Assembly: GCA_002794785.1 (NCBI GenBank)
Contig: NBBA01000001.1
Coordinates: 3,906,001-3,970,000, forward strand
DNA from: Coniferiporia sulphurascens
Taxonomy: Eukaryota; Basidiomycota; Agaricomycetes; Hymenochaetales; Hymenochaetaceae
Length of the DNA stretch: 64,000 bases
Direction of reading: 5' to 3'
Shown piece by piece: positions 36,296-47,786 of this stretch (within the stretch, counting starts at the first letter, position 1; every line of letters begins with the position of its first letter). The notes under the pieces were generated by a model. It searched no databases. It was not told the origin of the DNA and saw only the letters and a program-made list of their open reading frames with translations. A program made the position numbers and the translations under genes.

Positions 36296-38543
36296 ATGCC
36301 TCGCTCCCTTCCGTACGAGGTCCTAGCCCGCATCGCCCTCGAGACTGCCTGCATAGACGTCCTTGGCCCGCCCGTACACCTCCCCGCCCTCTTCGCCACA
36401 TCTCGTCTCTGCAGCACCCTTGCCCGCTCAGCCGACCTCCTCGCCTCCATATTCAAGGCAAAGTTTGACATCTCTGCTCCACGCCGCCGCGTCGGCCCCA
36501 TCGCCGTCCTCTCCCGCAACCTCGCTGTCCAACTCAAACGCTATTGCGTCACCCTTAAACGCATACGCTCCGGTGACGTATATGCTGCCACCCTCGGGGA
36601 GGACCTCTGGTCCGCCTACCTCATGATGACCGAGAACGACGGCAAGAATGCTGTCCAGCTCGTCGAATACGCCAATCTCCCCGCCTTCGTCGACCGCCTC
36701 GTTCGTGCCCGTCTGCTTGAAAATATCCTGCCCTCCGGCTGGCCCGTCGAGAGTACCGTCAACAGCCTCGCATTGTGGTTGCTGTGGTTCGTGACGGATG
36801 TCCGTGAGTTCGCCGCGTACAGAGGGGTTCCTTGCCTGAGCTGCATGTATGTTTACCCTTATCCCTAGCGACTATGCGCGAAGAGAGTCGCGATGACCGC
36901 GAGCAGCTTATTCGGCTCATCCTTCCTTTCGTGACCTGTTGCTTTCGCGTGCGTGCCTTTTCCTCCGATCACACCCTGACTCCGCCAGTTGACCTCTCCG
37001 CTCGAACTCTCAGTACAATGCCTTTCATGCCGCGGACATACACTACAATCTCCCACTCTTACGCGAGGAGCTGCCTGAACTCCCACACTCACTAGTGACC
37101 GCGCACGGTCCATACCCGCAGTACCCCGATCAGTCTGCTGTTGCCTCGATCACCCACTTCAATCAGCGCGTTACCATATCACGTCCACCCATCGTTCAAG
37201 CGGCACAGCTGCTCTACTTTGCGCGCCGCGAGCTCAATGGCTTTGCCATTCCCATGGGTATTCCCGTCGATCGTGCGCATGCTCTGACGCTTGGACAGGC
37301 GACGGGTGCGACTCGTGCAGACTATGAGGAGTTGAATGCTCACCCCGGCGCGCGTGTACTTGGCTGGGGAAAGTGGGACTGGCGCGACGTGTACACGACC
37401 TCAGAGCTACGGGATATCGATGATGACGATACCTCCTGGCTTGCCGCTCAGGCTCCTAGTGCACGTTTCGACGCGGACTGGGAGCGGCTCACGAGTTGCT
37501 ATGACCCATGGGCTGCGCCTTCATTGGGGTTCTTCGCACGCTACGCACCTGGTTCGATGGTTGGCCGCTGGATTGGTCGCATGATGATTCCTGATGAGAT
37601 GTCGTACATGACAATGATCCAGGACCCCATCCTTCCCGCGTACTTCAGCGAACTCCGGCCATTCAGTTCCATGCGTCCGATAATGTTCACACTGAAGGAG
37701 TATCATTGTATCAGTCCCGAGGAGCCCGTCGATTTTAGCATGGGGGAAAATGGCCTTGACGAGGGTGTACTTAACGCGTACTTGCCGCGTCTGAGCATGT
37801 CCGTTGACAGAGTACGTTCTTTCTTACACGTTTTCGTACTCGGAAAAGTATTCATACTTAATATCACTCATCTGCTTGACCTAAAGGACTGTGTCACGTT
37901 TACAGAACAGTCTAATGATCCCGCGCAGCGCTTCCGCCATTGCTACGAGAACTTCGTACCCGGCCGGCCAAGCTCGCATAGCGAGGAGACCTGCGCGTAC
38001 TGTTTGCATCGTCTTTCGCATGCCGATGAGGAGAGGAGTGCCCGTCTGGCTGAAATCGAAGAGGCATTTGAGGAAGCAGGAGTCGGCCGCGGAGGTACGC
38101 ATATGGACGTCGACTCAGACTCGGATTCAGACTCCGTAGAAGGAACGATTGAGGATGGCAATTGCCATGGTGTGCTTGATGTCGTCTTTACAGGCTTGAC
38201 AGAGGAGGCACAGGGAAACGCATGGTGTCATTACATGTACTATGGGCGTTTACGTGAATGGGATGGACTCATTGTTCTCGTCGGTGTTCCGGTGAGTACA
38301 AAATTGCTTCTTTTCTCTCGCACTTTCCCCAATCACGATTAGCCTCGAGCATTACTAACTTAGTACGCTTCCCGTTTCGTGCATACTCAGAACGACATCA
38401 ACGATCGGCTTTGGGGAAAGTGGATTTTCCGCGGATACTTGCATGGAGGCCAGAACTTTACAGGAAGGTGGCGACACTATGCCTACGATCTGCTCAGTCC
38501 GGCGTACGAGGGCGCATTCTCGCTATCAAAGCGCGACGACTAG
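36296..38543 (+). CDS. F-box-like protein of a basidiomycete-expanded family
   Basis: Five exons (36296-36803, 36869-36948, 37014-37811, 37887-38291, 38391-38543) sum to 1,944 nt, 647 residues. The start MPRSLPYEVLARIALETA and the following LPALFATSRLCSTLARSADL form an F-box-like helix set. The next block (YCVTLKRIRSGDV, LGEDLWSAYLMMTENDGKN) is, from memory, typical of a large agaricomycete family. An acidic Asp-Ser hexamer-coded run lies near residue 550, then a final segment with WGKWIFRGYLHGGQNFTGRW. The intron at 37812-37886 (75 nt) is open in frame. The likely role is in ubiquitin ligase complexes; no target is known. Confidence 0.78.
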
Positions 38544-39477
38544 ACAAAGCCGGTCTTGGCCCGGTCGGATGACGACGGGCCAGAAATATACCGCGGTGCT
38601 ATTACATGAGTCGCCTCTTGGGCCGAACCCTCCGGCCGGTGGACTATCAATACAACCCCGTAGAGAGTCACTTCTCTACGCGGTGCTTTTGGACGCTCTC
38701 TTGTGCACCCTTTACGCTCTGCACACACGACTTTCTTCCCATCTGACGTAGGGGGTATTTAATCGCATTGGGGGCGTACCTTCCGGCCTGACGGCCTTCT
38801 TTGTTCTGGTACGCCTCGTTTCGGAGGGGAAGAGTGCGTCTGGTTTGCATGTACATCCATATCTATGACATCGCATCCGCCTTGGAGCCTATCTTCCATG
38901 CCATGCAATCATTTTCCATCTATTTTATTTTCTCACTGCACCGGCAGCTGGAGCGGACCGACGCGGTGCGGTAAAAAAAACGCAGAAGGCGGGCTGTGGG
39001 AGGACATGGGTATTGACGACGGACCTCGCTATGAGGGTAGCCCCATTTGTGGGGCTTGAACTGACTTGACTACTTTATCCGAGGTGCACAGGACGCGTTT
39101 ATTTGAGGTGAAACGGTGCCTTTTGTATTGATGGTGGTTTCTTGACATTAATAACCTGTCTTGATGTGTCGAATTCCGTGGCCGCGGTTAAGGCTTATAG
39201 TTAGTGGATGTGTTCATAAGTACATACATGCATAGACGAGATGTTGACATGTTGACATGGTGGATTGAAGAAGGACTAGGTTAACGTGGACCTGGATGGA
39301 CCCTGCCGATCCGCTGGGAGTACGTGCCGAGGGCCGTAGCCATGTGCTCCGTTGGTCCACGTCCACGACGACCGTCAAAAGTAGTGGCAGTCGCAGCTCG
39401 CCGCCCACGTCCGGTCAACACCGCGAGTCTATTCAGTCCCCCCACTACTCCGAAATCCAAACATCGCCGCGCCGCCG
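38544..39477. other. Intergenic region
   Basis: 934 bp between the F-box-like gene and the second amidohydrolase. Nothing recognised beyond short AT- and TTGACAT-type repeats around 39238-39258. Confidence 0.55.
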
Positions 39478-41379
39478 ATGCAGATCCCGCAAGACGCCGA
39501 GTGCATAACGCTGCTCGCCGGACGTCTGTTCGACCCGTACACACGGGAGTTTGTACGCGATCAAGCTATCACCGTCGATACTGCCTCTGGCCTCATCTGC
39601 GACGTCCGTCCAATCCGTGTGCCTGCGCCCGCGCCTGGCCTCCATGTCGTCGACCTTCGGGACGCGACGGTCCTCCCCGGCTTCGTCGACACGCACGTCC
39701 ACCGTACGTCCTCTATCTCCAGCCGACTGCAGTACTAGTGGCGCTGAACACCCCAGTACCAGTGTTTCTGCACCCGTACTCGGAGACTCCGTGGGAGGAC
39801 CAGCTGACCAAGGAACCGCTCGTCGAGCGCACCGTCCGCGCTGTCAACCACGCACGCCAGACGCTTCTCGCAGGGTGGACCACTGTCCGGTTAGCACCTA
39901 AGCGCCCTTTGTCTGTTTTCGGCGTTTAGCCTTCGCCTGCACCCTGTGCTTCTCGGCCACATCCGAGATCTGCGCCTGCGCCCGCAGAGGGCGCCTGTAT
40001 GCTCCATTCCTCCGTCAATTCAATCGCCTTATTTATTCTACTCCACCCCGCCAGCCACCCTTCGCTTTCCCGTATCTAAGCTCTGAGTGCCAATATTATT
40101 CCGCTGATACGTTCCCCCTCATGTGCTCAGGGACCTCGGGACGGAAGGCGCGGGCGATGCCGACGTTGCGCTCCGCAAGTGCCTATCTGGCGCCGACGCC
40201 CTCACCCCCGGTCCGCGCTACTACATCGCCAATAGGGCCCTCGTCCCTACTGGTAGTTATGGTGAGTAGTCTGATGACCCTGCCCCACCCCTCTTAAGTG
40301 CGGACGGTTGAAGCCGCGTCCCCTCCCCCCCCTCCCGCGAAACGCGCTCGCGCCGCACGCTCTCAACCCTGGGTTCTGCAGGTCCGAAGGGCAATCTCCG
40401 CGTTAATGAGGAAGGCGTACAGGGAATCTGTGGCGCCGAAGTCGCCGATGGACCGGAGGAGTGTAGGAAGGCCGTACGGAGGCAGATTGGCGCCGGTGCG
40501 GACTGGATCAAGGTTCGTTCTTTTTTTTTTTTTCTCGTCTTGTTTTTATTCGCCTCTCTCCCGGACTACGGTCGATTTTAACCGGTTGTATTCCCCCCCC
40601 TCTCCTCCATGTGCGCTTAGATCTACGCAGGTACGGTTTATTTTTATTTTCGGACCGACTACGTCACCGATGTGCATACACGTTTCGTTTTAGACTACCG
40701 ATACCGCTCGCGCGTCGCGGACTCGTCGACGGCGCAGTCCAAAGCGTCAATCGCGACGTTCCAGCCAGACGAGCTCAAGATGCTCATCGACACCGCGCAT
40801 CAGTACGGACTCAAGGTCGCCGCGCACGCGTCGACGGCCTGCGCGATGGAGACGCTCGTCGACCTCGGCGTCGATACGATAGAGCACGGGTACGGCGCGG
40901 ACGACGCAGCGCTGTTCGCGCGGATGGCGCGCCGCGGGGTGACGTGGGTGCCGACGCTCGCGGCGTACCATACACTCGGGCGCGCGGACTCGTGGCCGCG
41001 TGCGCGTGCGGCGTTCGCGCAGGCACGCGAGACGGGTGTGCGGATTGCGTGTGGGGGGGACACAGGTGTGTTCGCGCATGGGAGAAACGCGCTGGAGATA
41101 CAGCTGATGGTGCAGCTCGGTGCGGACGTGCGGGACGTGCTGCGGTGGGCGACGCTTGGGGGGTGGGAGTGCGTGCGCTCGACTGCGTGGGAGGGCGCGG
41201 AGGGTGCGGCGCGTCTTGCGCGTGTGGGAGAGATGCGCGAGGCGCGTGGGGTGGTGGGGGACAACGAGATGCCGTTTGGGGCGGTGCGTCGAGGCTTTGC
41301 GGCGGATTTGATTGCTACGAAGGGTGATTTGGAGCGTGATTTTGGGAGTGCGGTCGAGGCGGGAGTATTACGTTTGTGA
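39478..41379 (+). CDS. Metal-dependent amidohydrolase (imidazolonepropionase/prolidase-like), 3' frameshift
   Basis: Exons 39478-39703, 39763-39889, 40131-40261, 40382-40512, 40621-40630 and 40694-41379 give 436 residues. The fold reads as a cytosolic amidohydrolase. An N-terminal LLAGRLFDPYT strand leads to LPGFVDTHVH with the first metal-binding HxH. Then come GADWIKIYADYRY (exon junctions on both sides of a 10-nt exon), GLKVAAHASTACAME and DTIEHGYGADD, followed by ACGGDTGVFAHG with the late Asp and GFAADLIATKGDLE. The substrate is not predictable. The ORF stops at 41377-41379, yet the +1 frame continues with a typical family ending to about 41430, which suggests a one-base loss near 41360. 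The third intron gap (39890-40130) is unusually long at 241 nt. Confidence 0.85.
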
Positions 41380-43015
41380 TGAAGATGGGGAGGGTGTACA
41401 AGCAGGATGGCAGGCCCGTGTTGGATTGATTGATATTAAATATTACTGTAAGCCTGGCTCCGGCGTTGAGGCGCGACCGCTGCGTACAGTGGATCCTTAC
41501 AGTGCAAGCGTGATCGACGTCGAAAATCATGATGCAATTAATCTTTTTTTCTTTCATCTCGAAGACAGAACTTCCGCTTTTCCCTTATGCTGAGTTTGAA
41601 GCGGGGCGTTCGGTGTTACCCGCAGTGCGGTCTGAGCTCACTTGCGCTCCACATGTACAGTCCACATGCACCGGTAGCCTATCTCCGTTCGTGGCGCTTG
41701 AACGGAACATTCATAATATTGATACTTGTTGTATGCTGTACGAATGAATGAATGAATGAATGAATGAAGGCAGAGCGCGTTGCTACGAAAGTCAACGCCG
41801 AAGCCGATGGATGATATATATGCCCTTTCCTCGCGGTGCGGCGTTTTATTGGTATGTGGCCTTAACCTTGTTTTTTTTTTGGCCTCAATTACTCTGCGAA
41901 GTTGCAAGGAACAGGTGGTGCGTTGTAAACATAGCAAAGGTTCATAATATTACACGTAATATCACCTTTTTAAGTGACGCTGCGTCTGGGCGTCACGGTT
42001 CTTGGCCCTCGCAGCCTTAACGTGCGCGTGTAATGTGGTAGATCGGCTAAACGCTACTGTAGTAGTGATGGATGTGGTCAGCTCCCGATGATCGTCGCTT
42101 GATGCTCAACGTCCAGACATCGTTATTGGCGAAAAAGGTTTGCAGAAGTCAGAGCGCTGGTGGGGCATTTGCCGCCGCGATCGTCCGAGACGGAGTTATC
42201 CGGATCGTGGCCAGGCCCCTGGTGCCTCGGGCTCTAGACCAGATTCGTGCGTTCAAAGGATGCATTAATATCCCAGGATACCGTGCATACCGTGTATCCC
42301 ACAGCTATCCTCGAGCTTGGACGAGTCCGGGGACCTGGTCGTCCCGGTCCGGATGTTCAGTGCTCTCAGACTTGGACCCGGGTCTGATCGTGGCCGTGTA
42401 GTGTGGGCTGGTAGGTTGTGTCTGCGTTGCTCGTACGTGTCCTGGGACCTGGCCTACACTGAGGTAGGCTAAAACATACTTAGATAGATTTAGACTACTA
42501 CACAGTTAGTTAGGGTTATCATCTAGGGACTGATTACGCGGTAGTGCGTTCGTTCAAAAAAATCATGACGGCCGATTCGTGCCTGAGGTGTCCAAGGAGT
42601 GAGGGTAATGATATCTTGGGCGGGGGTCAAGGCTTTAAGCGGCCCGCAGGATATAAGTATATGGTGGCGACTAACGTCTCCGATCTTATTACAAAGGGAA
42701 TGTAGAGGAATGACTTTCATGAGTGTGACTCGGATGTTGACAAATCTCGCTAGTATTGGACGATAGCGACCTTAAAAACTATTGGACCTTATAAATTAAT
42801 ACAAGATTAACACAAAATCTTATTCAGTATTACTTCTGGAAAGTCTGCCCTGTGGCGTTCTTCCCTTTACAATTGCCGTGACGATCTTACATTTCCTGTG
42901 CTCGCTTGCACACTAATAAATAATCGTAAATAACGCGTGAAGCACGCACGTGTGCATTGGGGTTGGAGTAACTCCGCGCGTAGGCAACTTCGCTACTCGT
43001 CTCCTTAACTCGGTC
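41380..43015. other. Intergenic region, 1.6 kb
   Basis: No gene recognised. It contains the 3' continuation of the amidohydrolase frame (to ~41430), an AATG microsatellite and imperfect inverted GTCC/GGAC clusters around 42326-42355. Confidence 0.55.
41742..41768. repeat. (GAAT)n microsatellite
   Basis: Nearly seven perfect copies of a four-base GAAT unit between 41742 and 41768. Confidence 0.9.
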
Positions 43016-44442
43016 ATGTCTACGACCGGCCTAGGCAGCGATGGATACAAAGAGCTCTTGCAGTTCTCTATCGAGCTTGCGCGTAGAGCTGGATTGCTCA
43101 TCCTAGAGGGGTCAGACGCGATCCTCCGGTCAGCTGCGGAGGAAATCGAGGAGAAGAAGAATTCCGTGGACTTGGTCACTAAGTACGACAAGGCGGTTGA
43201 AGAGCTGGTGCGGGAGGCGATCAGTAAGGCGTATCCGACCTACGGATTGTGAGTGTGCATGGATTTTGGTCTGGATATCGGGTGGACTGAAAATAGAGGT
43301 ACGATAGCATTGGAGAGGAAGATACGTCTGCGCATGGGAAGTTGCCCGAGCTCACAGACGGACCTATCTTCTGCGTTGACCCTATTGGTTGTCTGGTGCT
43401 TTCTTTCTCCAGTTAAGCCCCTTTACCCAATCGCACCACCAGACGGGACGACGAACTTCGTGCACGGCTTCCCCTTCGCGTGCATCTCCATCGGCCTCAT
43501 CTACCAGAAGCGACCCGTGCTCGGCGTGATCTTCAACCCGTTCATCGACTGGCTGGTTGGTCCCCCCAACCCCTTCTTAGCTCTAAAAGACTTCGCTCTC
43601 ATATCGTAACTGCAAAGTACTACGGCGCGGAGGGACAAGGGTCGTACCTCGTCAAGTCCGGCGGGACGCCGCTGAGGCTTCCACTCGCGCCGCCCCGCCC
43701 GCTGCCCTCGCTCTCCAGGCGCTCATCGCGGTAGAGTGGGGCTCCGACCGCGGGCTTGTTGCGATCCAGGCGCGCGCGGACTCGTTCTCGCGCCTCGCGG
43801 GCGACGGACAGCAGATTGAACGCGGGAAGATGGCGCACTCGCTCCGCTCGATGGGGAGTGCTGCGCTGAACTTTGCAGCTGTGGCTAGTGGGCAGCTGGA
43901 CATGTATTGGTGAGCATTATGAGGGAACGAAACGAAGGTTGCACTTATAGGCGCGCAATGTAGGGAGATCGGATGCTGGTGAGTGATTCATTCTGATGCT
44001 CCTGCCTGGGAGGTCATTCACCCGGCGAAGGCCTTGGGATGTTTGCGTATGTGTTTCTTCGCACATTTGAAACTATGTATTAACGCTCTTATGTGCATAT
44101 AGGCAGGTACTATTATTGCACAAGAAGCGGGCGGGATTGTCAACACTTCCGACCTTTCCGTCCATGGCGGGAAAGTAACCGGAGATGCTTCCGACAAAAT
44201 TCTGACGGGTAGAAAGTACATCGTCATGAGGTGCGTGTCTTACACTTTCTGAGGCAATTAAATTGACTCGCATTATTTATGCAGGGCCATCGCGGACACT
44301 CAGGTGAGGGTGTTTGGGGAAAAGCTCAATGATTATACATGCGCTAAGTTAGACTACCACTCAGAGTGAGAAAGGAGTCGATATCCAAAAGCGCCTTATC
44401 AAGGAGTTCTGCGAGACCATTGAGGATTTCACACCCAGTTGA
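43016..44442 (+). CDS. Inositol monophosphatase family protein, one internal frameshift
   Basis: Exons 43016-43248, 43308-43387, 43443-43555, 43618-43909, 43964-43978, 44031-44046, 44103-44230, 44285-44303 and 44365-44442. The enzyme dephosphorylates inositol phosphates with Mg2+ in inositol recycling. Signatures present are GEE at the start of exon 2, [20 protein letters not shown] (metal site), and CWPWDVCAGTIIAQEAGG assembled from three tiny exons. Exon 4 changes frame near 43713: YYGAEGQGSYLVKSGG in one frame, then IAVEWGSDRG to DMYW in another. One missing base explains this and no intron can. As printed, the message would stop at 43732-43734. A sequencing error or a recent inactivating mutation are the options. 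Confidence 0.85.
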
Positions 44443-44902
44443 TTCTAGGGACCATCCTCGTCGAGTGTCGAGTCTTGCAGAATGCAGTGCAAAACTCCAC
44501 AATCATGCTTTTAGAAACATAACGACTCTTTTCAAGTTGAACACATAGAATTCATGTACGAATATTGTCGAGATAGTAAATGAGTGCATGCGAGCGATTC
44601 CTTTGACTGTTCCAAGCTATCCATATCCTTCGAAAGCGTCCTCTGTATGGGTATAAAATGACAAAATTCTCTCTAAGAAGCATAATAGAGCCTTCTCAAA
44701 ATTTGCACCCAAAATCACGTACTGAATCTGACCGTAACCTCGAACTGTAAAGCGGTGCTTACGTAACAAAGCCTGCACACGTGAAGACACGGACGCGACG
44801 CGCGTACAGTGAGCACGCCTACTTACCAGCATTCGTCATCACTCAGGAACTCCTACACACTCCTCTCTTCTATACGTTTGAAAGGCTTGAAGTAAATCCA
44901 AA
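44443..44902. other. Intergenic region upstream of proteasome alpha5
   Basis: 460 bp. Presumed alpha5 promoter plus IMPase 3' UTR. No PACE-like element (GGTGGCAAA) was seen. Confidence 0.5.
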
Positions 44903-46082
44903 ATGTTCCTTACCCGCTCGGAATATGGTAAGAAGAGCAATTTCCATGAACGCACGAGCAAGCGTTTGACCTTGAGGCGGGACTTTGCAGATCGTGGTGT
45001 GAACACCTTCTCGCCTGAAGGACGTCTATTCCAAGGTGCGTAGCAGACTGGATAGCGTCGAAGACACCCAGTTAATACTTGAAACAGTCGAATATGCCAT
45101 TGAGGCCATCAAAGTCAGTACAGACCCCCGCCATGCACCACCTAAGCTTCAGGCACTGACGCACTGTCCAGCTCGGCTCGACCACTGTCGGAGTGCGCAC
45201 CCCAGAGGGAGTAGTCCTCGGCGTCGAGAAGCGCGTACAGTCTCCTCTGATCGAGTCGTCGTCCATCGAGAAGATCATGGAGATCGACTCCCACCTCGGC
45301 TGCGCCATGTCAGGGCTCACGGCGGACGCGCGTACAATGGTCGACCACGCGCGCGTCACTGCGCAGAACCACTCCTTCACGTACGACGAGCCGATTCGTG
45401 TTGAGAGCGCGACGCAGGCGGTGTGTGATCTTGCGCTGCGGTTTGGCGAGAGTGTGCACGATGAGGATGCGATGATGGTGCGTATTTTCTGTGGTTAGTT
45501 TTGTTTCGTAGGGGACGGATGCTTAGCTTTTTTGGATATCCGTTTGGTTGCATTAGAGTCGGCCATTTGGTGTGGCGCTCCTTATTGCAGGCGTTGACGA
45601 GAACGGACCACAATTGTGAGTTTATGTCTGCATAACTGCGCATTTAATAACCGCGGGCCTCACAAATCCGAAAACGTTTGTAGGTTCCACACTGACCCGT
45701 CAGGGACATTCATGCGATACGACGCGAAAGCTATCGGATCGGGCTCGGAAGCAGCGCAGAGCGAATTACAGGACAAATGGCATAAGGTACGTCGAACTCA
45801 TTCCCGCTGGCAGACTATGTAGATTCAAGTTACTCATGGATAATCAATTCCCTGACATGCAGCAATTGACGTTGGTGGAAGCCCACAAGCTGACGCTGAA
45901 GATTCTAAAGCAGGTGATGGAGGAGAAGCTGGATCAGCACAACGTGCAGCTGGCACAGGTACGTTCTATTACTTCTCAAGTAAATCATACTGGGTGTTAA
46001 TGCTATTTTCCAGGTGACGAAGGAGAACGGGTTTGAGATTTTAGACGAGACGAAGCTCAAAGCGGTTATCGAGTCAATGTAA
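44903..46082 (+). CDS. PUP2: 20S proteasome subunit alpha type-5
   Basis: Eight exons (44903-44927, 44991-45035, 45088-45113, 45172-45477, 45557-45615, 45684-45786, 45863-45958, 46014-46082) sum to 729 nt, 242 residues. The alpha-ring N-terminus [21 protein letters not shown] is the alpha5 form of the proteasome alpha signature. [17 protein letters not shown] follows, then [14 protein letters not shown] and the acidic alpha5 loop [38 protein letters not shown] and [15 protein letters not shown] are typical late motifs. The subunit shapes the gate of the core particle. All introns are GT-AG and 50-80 nt. It is convergent with the RidA-like gene, 165 bp away. Confidence 0.97.
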
Positions 46083-46247
46083 ATGTGCTATTTCTGTTAT
46101 AATACCTTTTCCCTTCTCGTCTAGATCCCTCCGCCTTTTCGAAACGGGGCGGCATCGGTCTCAATCAGACAGAAATAACGTGGGTTTAAACGTACAATTC
46201 CATTTTTTAACATTTTGTTGTATATCCTCTCTACCGTCTTTGCTGAT

Positions 46248-46762
46248 TTACTCAAGCACTGCAACGCACTCGATCTCGAAGAGTACGTCTAACGGAAGGC
46301 GTGCGACCTCAACACACGACCGTGCCGGCTTGTGCGTGCCGAAGAACTCGGCGTACACGGCATTCATCCGTGCAAACTCATCCATGTTTTTAATGAAAAC
46401 CTGTGTGCGCAATCGGCATGAGTACTAGTGAGCATATAGTCAAGGTAAAAGTAAGGGGACTCACAGTAGTCTTGGCGATTTTGTCGAGTGAGCTCCCGGA
46501 GGCGTCCACGATTGCTTTGAGGTTTGTGAGCGCCTGGAGAGCCTGTGCCTCGATGCCCTGCGCCTTGATCGTCATGGTCTCCTTGTCCAACGGCACACAG
46601 CCGGACACGAAGAGGAGGTTGCCCGCCTTGATCGCCTGTGAATACGGGGCGTTCGGGATGGGTGCATCTGCGTGTAATAGACAGACAATTAGGAACGATT
46701 ACGATCCTCGCTCCAAAGATTAGATTGTACCCACTTTCGGTAAGGACGGCTGAGAGAGGCAT
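46248..46762 (-). CDS. HMF1: RidA/YER057c/UK114-family enamine/imine deaminase, cytosolic form
   Basis: Three exons (46762-46735, 46667-46465, 46400-46248) give 127 residues. RidA proteins hydrolyse reactive 2-aminoacrylate-type enamines released by PLP enzymes. Motifs present are APYSQAIKAGNLLFVSG near the N-terminus and THKPARSCVEVARLPLDV, which carries the conserved Arg of the active site, then IECVAV. No N-terminal extension is present, so it is predicted cytosolic (Hmf1-like). Intron positions (phase 1 before AP, phase 0 after KTT) match exactly those of the neighbouring paralog at 47122-47786, so the two arose by tandem duplication. Confidence 0.92.
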
Positions 46763-47121
46763 TGCGGTTAGTTGTTATGCTAGGTTTTTGATTTGAGTTA
46801 GAGGATGAGGGTGCTGAGGAAAAACCATGATTGCTGATCGTCGAGTTTATCTTGACTGGCGATAAGAATCGCATATGTCCGGCGGACACCAGCACGCCCT
46901 GAATCTAGATACACGTAAGCATGGCGTCCACATGTCTGCAGACCGCCGATCGCTCGAGCCTGCCGTACCGGCGCGCTGCTCTAGAATCAAAGGAAGAAAA
47001 TGCGAGTTTCTATTCTGTTGCGCCGACGGTAAATGTACACTACTTTCATATCACTAAAATCACACCGATTTCCTTATCCCACTAACTTCATGTTTATTCT
47101 CTCCGAACGGAAGAGTGATGC
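46763..47121. other. Spacer between tandem RidA genes
   Basis: 359 bp. Presumed promoter of the downstream copy and 3' UTR of the upstream copy. No other feature seen. Confidence 0.5.
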
Positions 47122-47786
47122 CTATTCTGAGAGCGCGATGCACTCGACTTCGAAGAGCACGTCGAGCGGGAGCCTGGCAACTTCGACACACGATCGGGCA
47201 GGTCTGTGCGAGCCGAAGAACTCGGAGTATATAGCATTTGCGCGTGCGAACTCGTCCATGTTCTTAAGGAAGACCTGTACGAGGACAAATTGTCGGCAAG
47301 CGAGCCAGGGGTCCTGCGTTTGCACAAGCTTGTTTAGAAGTTCAGGGATAATTGACGTACAGTAGTCTTCACAACTTTGTCGACGGAGCTTCCGCTCGCC
47401 TCGACGACAGACTTTAGGTTTGCGAGTGCTTGTTTAGCCTGTGCCTCGATCCCACCGTCAACAATCTTCTTGGACGTTGGGTCCATGGGCATGCAGCCGG
47501 ACACAAAAACGAGGTTGCCGGCCTTGATGGCCTGTGAGTATGGCCCAACGGCGCCAGGGGCATCTGCAGTGCGCGGCACGACATTCGTTAGCCCGATGAA
47601 AGTGCCGGTCAGGTAGATAGCAAGCTCACTGGTAGTGGACACGACTGAGATTGACATGGTGCGTTTCTGCAACTGGATCAGTGCTCGCGGGGCTGAGGAC
47701 GCGACTTGAAATGATCTTGCTGAGAAGGCGGGTGTTTGACGACTTGCTCGTGCGATATGGACAGCGAGGAGACGGCGAATGAGCAT
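47122..47786 (-). CDS. MMF1: RidA-family enamine/imine deaminase, predicted mitochondrial form
   Basis: Exons 47786-47630, 47563-47361 and 47274-47122 give 170 residues. The first 43 residues (MLIRRLLAVHIARASRQTP and on) are Arg/Ser/Ala-rich and lack acids, as in a mitochondrial presequence. A second in-frame Met (MSISVV, 47657) could start a cytosolic form. The core matches its neighbour: GPYSQAIKAGNLVFVSG and HRPARSCVEVARLPLDV. The first intron (47564-47629, 66 nt) is open in frame. In yeast the mitochondrial member Mmf1 supports isoleucine synthesis and mitochondrial DNA maintenance. It is divergent from mitochondrial MCR1 across 229 bp. Confidence 0.92.

Noticed and set aside
40611..41327. 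238-codon Arg/Gly/Ala-rich plus ORF over the second amidohydrolase
   Set aside because: Out-of-frame reading of GC-rich coding sequence; the overlapping frame has the metal-site motifs.
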